NCBI GenBank assembly: GCA_044225555.1
Contig: JBGAIM010000006.1
Span: 310,001-374,000, forward strand
Source of the DNA: JADLHS01 sp044225555
GTDB taxonomy: Bacteria > Verrucomicrobiota > Verrucomicrobiia > Limisphaerales > JADLHS01
DNA: 64,000 nt
Reading direction: 5' to 3'
Under the pieces are notes generated by a model. The model searched no databases and had not been told where the DNA came from. It saw nothing but the letters and a program-made list of their open reading frames with translations. The position numbers and the translations under genes were made by a program. Of the stretch, positions 59,909-64,000 are shown piece by piece (position 1 is the first letter of the stretch; each line of letters starts with the position of its first letter).

Positions 59909-60880
59909 GTGAATGGAAACCTGAATTCAGCACCGCCGCTTGACTTGCGCGGGGTCAGCAAGCTCTTTGGTGATTTCCGCGCCGTGGATGATGTGAGCTT
60001 CAGTCTGCCAGCGGGGTCCATCTACGGCTTTCTCGGTCCCAATGGCGCGGGCAAGACGACGACCATTCGGATGATTCTCGAAATCATCAAGCCCACCAGT
60101 GGCAGCATCACGGTGCTGGGCGAAACCTCGGCGCTCAAAGTCCGTCAGCGTATCGGCTATTTGCCAGAGGAAAAGGGGCTGTACAAGAAGATGAAGAACT
60201 GGGCGGTCATCGCCTACTTCGCCACCTTGAAGGGATTGAGCCGGGCCGCAGCCAAGCGACGCGCGTTCGAGTTGCTGGAGCGTTATGGTTTGAAAGACTT
60301 CGCCAACAAACCAACCGAGGCGCTCTCGAAAGGCATGGGGCAAAAGGTGCAAATGCTGGCTTCGATCGCGCATGACCCGGAGTTTGTCATTCTCGACGAA
60401 CCTTTCTCCGGCCTCGATCCGGTTAACCAGCAGGTCATGGAAGACATCATCCGCGACATGGCCAAGCGCGGACGAACTGTTTTGTTCTCCACGCACGTGA
60501 TGCAACATGCCGAGCGGCTGTGCGACCGGATTCTGCTGTTGGCCAAAGGGCGAAAGATCTTTGACGGCACCGTAGCTGAGGCAAAGCGGATCATCCCGCG
60601 TCGGGTGCGGATCGAAACCAGGGACGCCGTGACGCCTCTGAGCGAGCTTGGTGAAGTCGCTTCGGTTCGCCCGTTGCCGCTAGCGAACGATGGGGCGTCG
60701 CGACCAGCCGAGGCGTCGTGGGAAATTGAGCTGCGCGAGAATGCGGACCCGCAGGCGATTCTTCAGGCCTGTTTTTCGCGCGGCATCCGGCTCCATAGTT
60801 TCAATCAGTCCGATCCGACCTTGCACGAGGTGTTCATGCGGCTGGTTGGGCCGGAGGCAAAGGAGGCTTCGTTCCGATGA
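59909..60880 (+). CDS. ABC transporter ATP-binding protein (NatA-like)
   Basis: A 323-residue ATPase starting at GTG 59909; no in-frame ATG precedes LDLRGVSKLFGDF. Walker A GPNGAGKTTT, Q-loop LPEEKGLYKKM, signature LSKGMGQKVQ, Walker B FVILDEPFSGLDP and H-loop STHVMQHAERLCDR. The C-terminal ~80-residue DUF4162-type domain (RRVRIETRDAVTPL, LHEVFMRLVG) is typical of NatA/YhaQ sodium or drug-export ATPases. The permease gene follows with ATGA overlap. Since that permease is broken here, the ATPase may lack its partner. Confidence 0.92.
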   Translation: MNGNLNSAPPLDLRGVSKLFGDFRAVDDVSFSLPAGSIYGFLGPNGAGKTTTIRMILEIIKPTSGSITVLGETSALKVRQRIGYLPEEKGLYKKMKNWAVIAYFATLKGLSRAAAKRRAFELLERYGLKDFANKPTEALSKGMGQKVQMLASIAHDPEFVILDEPFSGLDPVNQQVMEDIIRDMAKRGRTVLFSTHVMQHAERLCDRILLLAKGRKIFDGTVAEAKRIIPRRVRIETRDAVTPLSELGEVASVRPLPLANDGASRPAEASWEIELRENADPQAILQACFSRGIRLHSFNQSDPTLHEVFMRLVGPEAKEASFR

Positions 60881-62315
60881 GATTCGCCTTCCTTGTTGCT
60901 TGGCGCGAATACGCCGAGAACGCCAAGACCAAGGGCTTCTGGCTGGGTATCCTGCTGGTGCCGATCATCATTTTCTTCAGCGCACAAGTGCCGATCTGGT
61001 TGGAGACGAAAGGCACGCCTACACGCCATTTCGTTCTGGTGGATCAATCCGGCTTGCTGGGGTCGGTCATCGAATCGCGCGTCGAGAAGTCGCATCAGCG
61101 TCAGGTGCTGAACGCGTTAAATGAGTACGCGCGCAAATATGCCAATGGAGGCCAGGGCTCGCCGCCTTCGCTGGATCAGTTCGTCAACCAAGGCGGACAG
61201 GAATCTTACCTCGCGCAACTGAAACCAAAACTGAAACTTAACGCTCCGCCGTTCAAAACACCGCGACGAGCCTTTGAATTGGTGTCTTTGCCGGCCGGAT
61301 TGGACCGGGATGCGGACCTTGCGAGTCTGGCTAAAGAATTGAAACCCTATCTGCGGGGGGAGCGGGACGTCGGGGCGAATGGTCAATCGGTTTCACTCAG
61401 TGCGGCCATTCTCATTCCGCGTGATCTCGAAAAGCAGATTGTCCGTGCGCAAAGCAAGTCGGCTAGCGGTGACAGCGGGAACGGCATTGAATACTGGTCC
61501 GGCAATCTCGCTGACACGAAGTTGCGCGATGAAGTGGAGCAGACGGTGAATACGGAGATCCGGCGGCGGGAGTATTTGTCACGAGGGCTGGATGCGTCGG
61601 CCATTCGCGAGGTCGAGCAAACCTACGCGCCATTTTCCAGCCTGAATCCCAAGAAGGAAACCGGAAAGGAAGCCGTCAGTGCGGCGGACATCATCAAGCA
61701 GTGGGCGCCGAGCGCGTTTGTGTATCTGCTCTGGGTGGCGATCTTCGCCATCGTGCAGATGCTGCTGAACAACATCATCGAGGAAAAATCCAATCGCATT
61801 ATCGAGGTGCTGCTTTCGTCAGTAACGCCCGGTGAATTGATGATGGGCAAATTGTTCGGCATCGCCGCGGTGGGATTGACCATGGTGGGTTCGTGGATTC
61901 TGGCATTGTTCGGTGTGCTGGGCTGGAAGGCCAGCGGCGTGGCGGGCGCGGCGGCCGTGACCGGACAGATCTTGCGCTGGGGAGCGTGTGCAACACGCTC
62001 AAGGAGGCGCAGAGTTACATGGGCGTGATTACGATGATCATGATGGTGCCGTTGCTCACCTTGACGTTCATTCCCAAAGACCCCAACGGTGTGCTGGCGC
62101 GCGTGCTTTCGTGGATTCCGCTTTACACGCCATTCATCATGATGAACCGGGCGATGGCCGATCCGCCGTTGATTGATCTGATCGGCACGCTGATTTTGTT
62201 GGTCGCGTCGGCAGCGGGCGCGTTGTGGATGGCGGCCAAGGTATTTCGCATCGGCATTTTGCGCACCGGCCAGCCGCCGAAACTTCTGGAAATGTTGCGT
62301 TGGTTGAAACGTTGA
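60877..62315 (+). pseudogene. ABC-2 type permease (NatB-like), frameshifted with probable internal deletion
   Basis: The first frame (60877 to ~61975) gives a signal-anchor (GFWLGILLVPIIIFFSAQVPIWL), a long periplasmic domain and membrane helices including LLNNIIEEKSNRIIEVLLSSVTPGELMMGKLFGIAAVGL. At about 61970-61990 it shifts frame. The frame ending at 62315 resumes with GSVCNTLKEAQSYMGVITMI, LLTLTFIPKDPNGVLARVLSWIPLYTPFIMM and a final helix. Family members carry one or two more helices between these blocks, so about 50 residues seem missing as well. An AGGAGG ribosome site precedes the ATG. It could be a real lesion or a sequencing/assembly fault. Confidence 0.8.
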
Positions 62316-62339
62316 ACCTTACCCTTAACAAATAACTCA

Positions 62340-63083
62340 ATGAAAACAAAATCCCTGCTTGCGATGCTGCTGTTGGTATCGGCCCAGATTGCCTTTGCCG
62401 CCACGGCGACTAACGATGTCACTGGTAACTGGCTCGGCACGCTGGATACCGGCATGGCGAAACTCCGACTGTCATTCAAAATTAGCAGGGCGGCCGATGG
62501 CGGATTGACGGCCAAGCTGGACAGCCTCGACCAAGGCGCACGCGATATTCCGGCAGATCCGGTCACGGTGAGCAACAAGACACTGCGAATCGAGGTCAAG
62601 TCCGTGAAAGGGCTGTACGTGGGTACGCTCGACGCAACGGGAACCAAAGCCACCGGCGTGTGGTCACAAGGTCCGGCTGTGTTGGCATTGACCCTGGAAA
62701 AGGGGCGAGGGACAAATGTCTTGGCGGACTCGGAAAAACTTTCGCCTGAGGATTCGGCCGCGAACAAACGGGCAGCGGAGAAAGTGGTCGGCATATGGAA
62801 CGGTACTTTGTCCACGGCGACGGATGACCTTCGGTTGCGAGTGAACATTGCGAAAACCGCGTCAGGTGGCGCGAGTGGCACAATGGATAGTTTGGATCAG
62901 GGCGCAAATGGGATTCCCATCAGCGCGATCACGCTCAAGGAGAGCAAACTGCGCTTTGAGGTGCGAGGAATTGGCGGCGTTTACGAAGGCACGTTGAACA
63001 CCAATGGTGCCGCGCTCAAGGGCGAATGGAAGCAAGGCGGTGGAGCGATGCCGCTGGATTTAACAAAAGCAGCTTCGAAATAG
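62340..63083 (+). CDS. Secreted protein with two copies of a ~100-residue beta domain
   Basis: A 247-residue exported protein with signal MKTKSLLAMLLLVSAQIAFAA. Two matching halves follow. Each has G(N/I)W.GTL, L(R/R)L...I, a SLDQGA.(D/G)IP core, Y(V/E)GTL...G and G(V/E)W.QG endings; the spacer DSEKLSPEDSAANKRAAEKV separates them. The same domain is known to precede hydrolase domains in some larger proteins, but no enzyme is attached here. The function is unknown. It starts 24 bases after the broken permease gene. Confidence 0.8.
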   Translation: MKTKSLLAMLLLVSAQIAFAATATNDVTGNWLGTLDTGMAKLRLSFKISRAADGGLTAKLDSLDQGARDIPADPVTVSNKTLRIEVKSVKGLYVGTLDATGTKATGVWSQGPAVLALTLEKGRGTNVLADSEKLSPEDSAANKRAAEKVVGIWNGTLSTATDDLRLRVNIAKTASGGASGTMDSLDQGANGIPISAITLKESKLRFEVRGIGGVYEGTLNTNGAALKGEWKQGGGAMPLDLTKAASK

Positions 63084-63097
63084 CGAAAGCGCTTGGG

Positions 63098-64000
63098 TCA
63101 ATGTGATTGAAGGCGATAGAGCTCGCTTCCCGCGAGTAGGAACGCGCCGACGCCGTAAACGTCGCTCGAATTCGGATCGAACTTTTTCGGGTCTGCACCA
63201 ACCGGTTGGACATGGGTAAGTTTGCCATCGGCATCCACACATTCGACCAACGCAGCCCAACCTTTGAATATCGCCGGTTGGAATTTTGCGCGATCCAGCA
63301 AACCGTTGTTCAGGCCCCACGCCAGGGCGTAGGTGTAGAAGCCCGAGCCGCTGGTTTCCTTGAGGGGATAGCTTTCTGGATCAAGCAGGCTGGAACGCCA
63401 AAGTCCATCGGATTGTTGGCAGATCAGGATTTTGTCGGCCATTTCGCGGAACAATTTCTCGAAGCGAGGGCGGTCGGGATGGTCTTTGGGTAGATAATCC
63501 AGCACACGCGCCGTGCCAGCCATGACCCAACCGTTGCCTCGACTCCAGAAAACTTTCTTTCCGTTTGTTTCGCGCTTGTCGAAGTACGTGCTGTCGCGGA
63601 AATACAGGTGTTCGTCCTTGTCGTAGAGGTAGTCGGTTGTAATCCACCATTCGCGAGTCATGAAGTCCAGGTAACGTTTGTCGCCGGTGATTTTGTGGAG
63701 GCGTGCCCAAGCCGGTGGTGACATGAACAAAGCGTCGCACCATGACCAGCGGTCACTCGCGCCCTTGAGGTTGAATTGAAGACTGTTCGTGCTTGGGTTT
63801 GCAAGAATGTAATCGAAGCGCTCCTGCGTAGGCTTGAGCATGGCGGCGTCAGGATGCTTCAGATACAACTCCAGATACGTCTGCGTCACACAATGGTCGT
63901 CCGCGTGATAAATGCGCTTGGCAGGTTTCCAACTGAACTTCTTCCCCATCGCCATCATGGCGTCGTGATACTTGGGGTCATCGGTCATGCGACACCACGC
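63098..64000 (-). CDS. Glycoside hydrolase family 105-like (unsaturated rhamnogalacturonyl hydrolase), 5' end beyond right edge
   Basis: About 300 C-terminal residues are visible and the frame runs off the right edge. Features of GH88/GH105 (alpha/alpha)6-barrel enzymes: HADDHCVTQTYLELYL, DRWSWCDALFMSPPAWARL with the likely catalytic Asp, WSRGNGWVMAGTARVLDYLP, CQQSDGLWRSSLLDPESYPLKETSGSGFYTYALAWGLNNGLL, and SSDVYGVGAFLLAGSELYRL. These enzymes remove the unsaturated uronic acid left by pectin lyases, whose product is handled by KduI/KduD. A signal peptide, if any, is outside the window. Confidence 0.9.
   Translation of the reverse strand, partial: AWCRMTDDPKYHDAMMAMGKKFSWKPAKRIYHADDHCVTQTYLELYLKHPDAAMLKPTQERFDYILANPSTNSLQFNLKGASDRWSWCDALFMSPPAWARLHKITGDKRYLDFMTREWWITTDYLYDKDEHLYFRDSTYFDKRETNGKKVFWSRGNGWVMAGTARVLDYLPKDHPDRPRFEKLFREMADKILICQQSDGLWRSSLLDPESYPLKETSGSGFYTYALAWGLNNGLLDRAKFQPAIFKGWAALVECVDADGKLTHVQPVGADPKKFDPNSSDVYGVGAFLLAGSELYRLQSH

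Overview
The window looks like a chromosomal segment of a Verrucomicrobiota bacterium, probably near the Pedosphaera/Limisphaera group. This is an inference from gene style. The clues are prepilin leaders of the FTLIELMVVIAL type followed by a Leu-Leu-Pro-Ala-Leu tail, large secreted proteins built from tandem cadherin-like or PPC-like repeats that end in an RFYRL-type tail, an ECF sigma factor fused to a membrane segment, a long-form IspG, system II cytochrome c maturation, and a DUF1080 protein. GC content is high throughout except for one nuclease gene at about 29.3-30.1 kb, which is clearly AT-richer.

Layout: 0-6 kb holds an unrecognised partial gene, a GNAT acetyltransferase, an odd prepilin-leader/polytopic membrane protein, a small Cys/Pro-rich secreted protein and the uronate genes kduI-kduD. 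6-12 kb is a 1615-residue tandem-repeat exoprotein followed closely by an outer-membrane beta-barrel protein. 12-16 kb is the SAM cycle: an ArsR-methyltransferase regulator divergent from metK-ahcY, with a palindromic operator overlapping both promoters. 16-21.5 kb is accessory: a MOSC protein, an IS5-family element sitting inside a relic of an ahcY 3' end, palindromic repeats, a PPC-repeat exoprotein and the wreck of another secreted-protein gene. 21.5-29 kb carries oxidoreductases, a TPR protein, a membrane gene with an in-frame TGA, a NUDIX protein and pgm.

29-40.5 kb holds a NucS-like nuclease and then a reverse-strand block with secreted repeat protein, uppS, pfkA, cdsA, a four-helix-bundle gene, dxr, rseP and ispG (isoprenoid, cell-envelope and phospholipid supply), with purA upstream. 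Repeats intrude here: a REP-like palindrome inside the ispG reading frame, another abutting purA, and heptamer arrays flanking the four-helix-bundle gene. 40.7-45 kb is a lipoprotein-resB-ccsA operon. 45-54 kb has a DUF1080 protein, a response regulator, a lipid-kinase-type protein, a translationally coupled minor-pilin operon, a truncated VIT1-like gene and several lipoproteins. 54-64 kb has tRNA-Lys, an ABC exporter, a membrane-fused ECF sigma factor, an ABC ATPase with a broken permease gene, a duplicated-domain secreted protein and a partial GH105 hydrolase.

Metabolic links: GH105 would release unsaturated uronic acid from pectin fragments, and KduI/KduD carry the derived keto sugar towards 2-keto-3-deoxygluconate. 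MetK, AhcY and their regulator form a local SAM/SAH feedback unit. Dxr and IspG make isoprenoid precursors that UppS turns into the undecaprenyl carrier. The most interesting material is structural: transposon and repeat insertions into old gene copies, a probable attenuator before purA, the SAM-cycle operator, and a shared C-terminal module on at least three secreted proteins.
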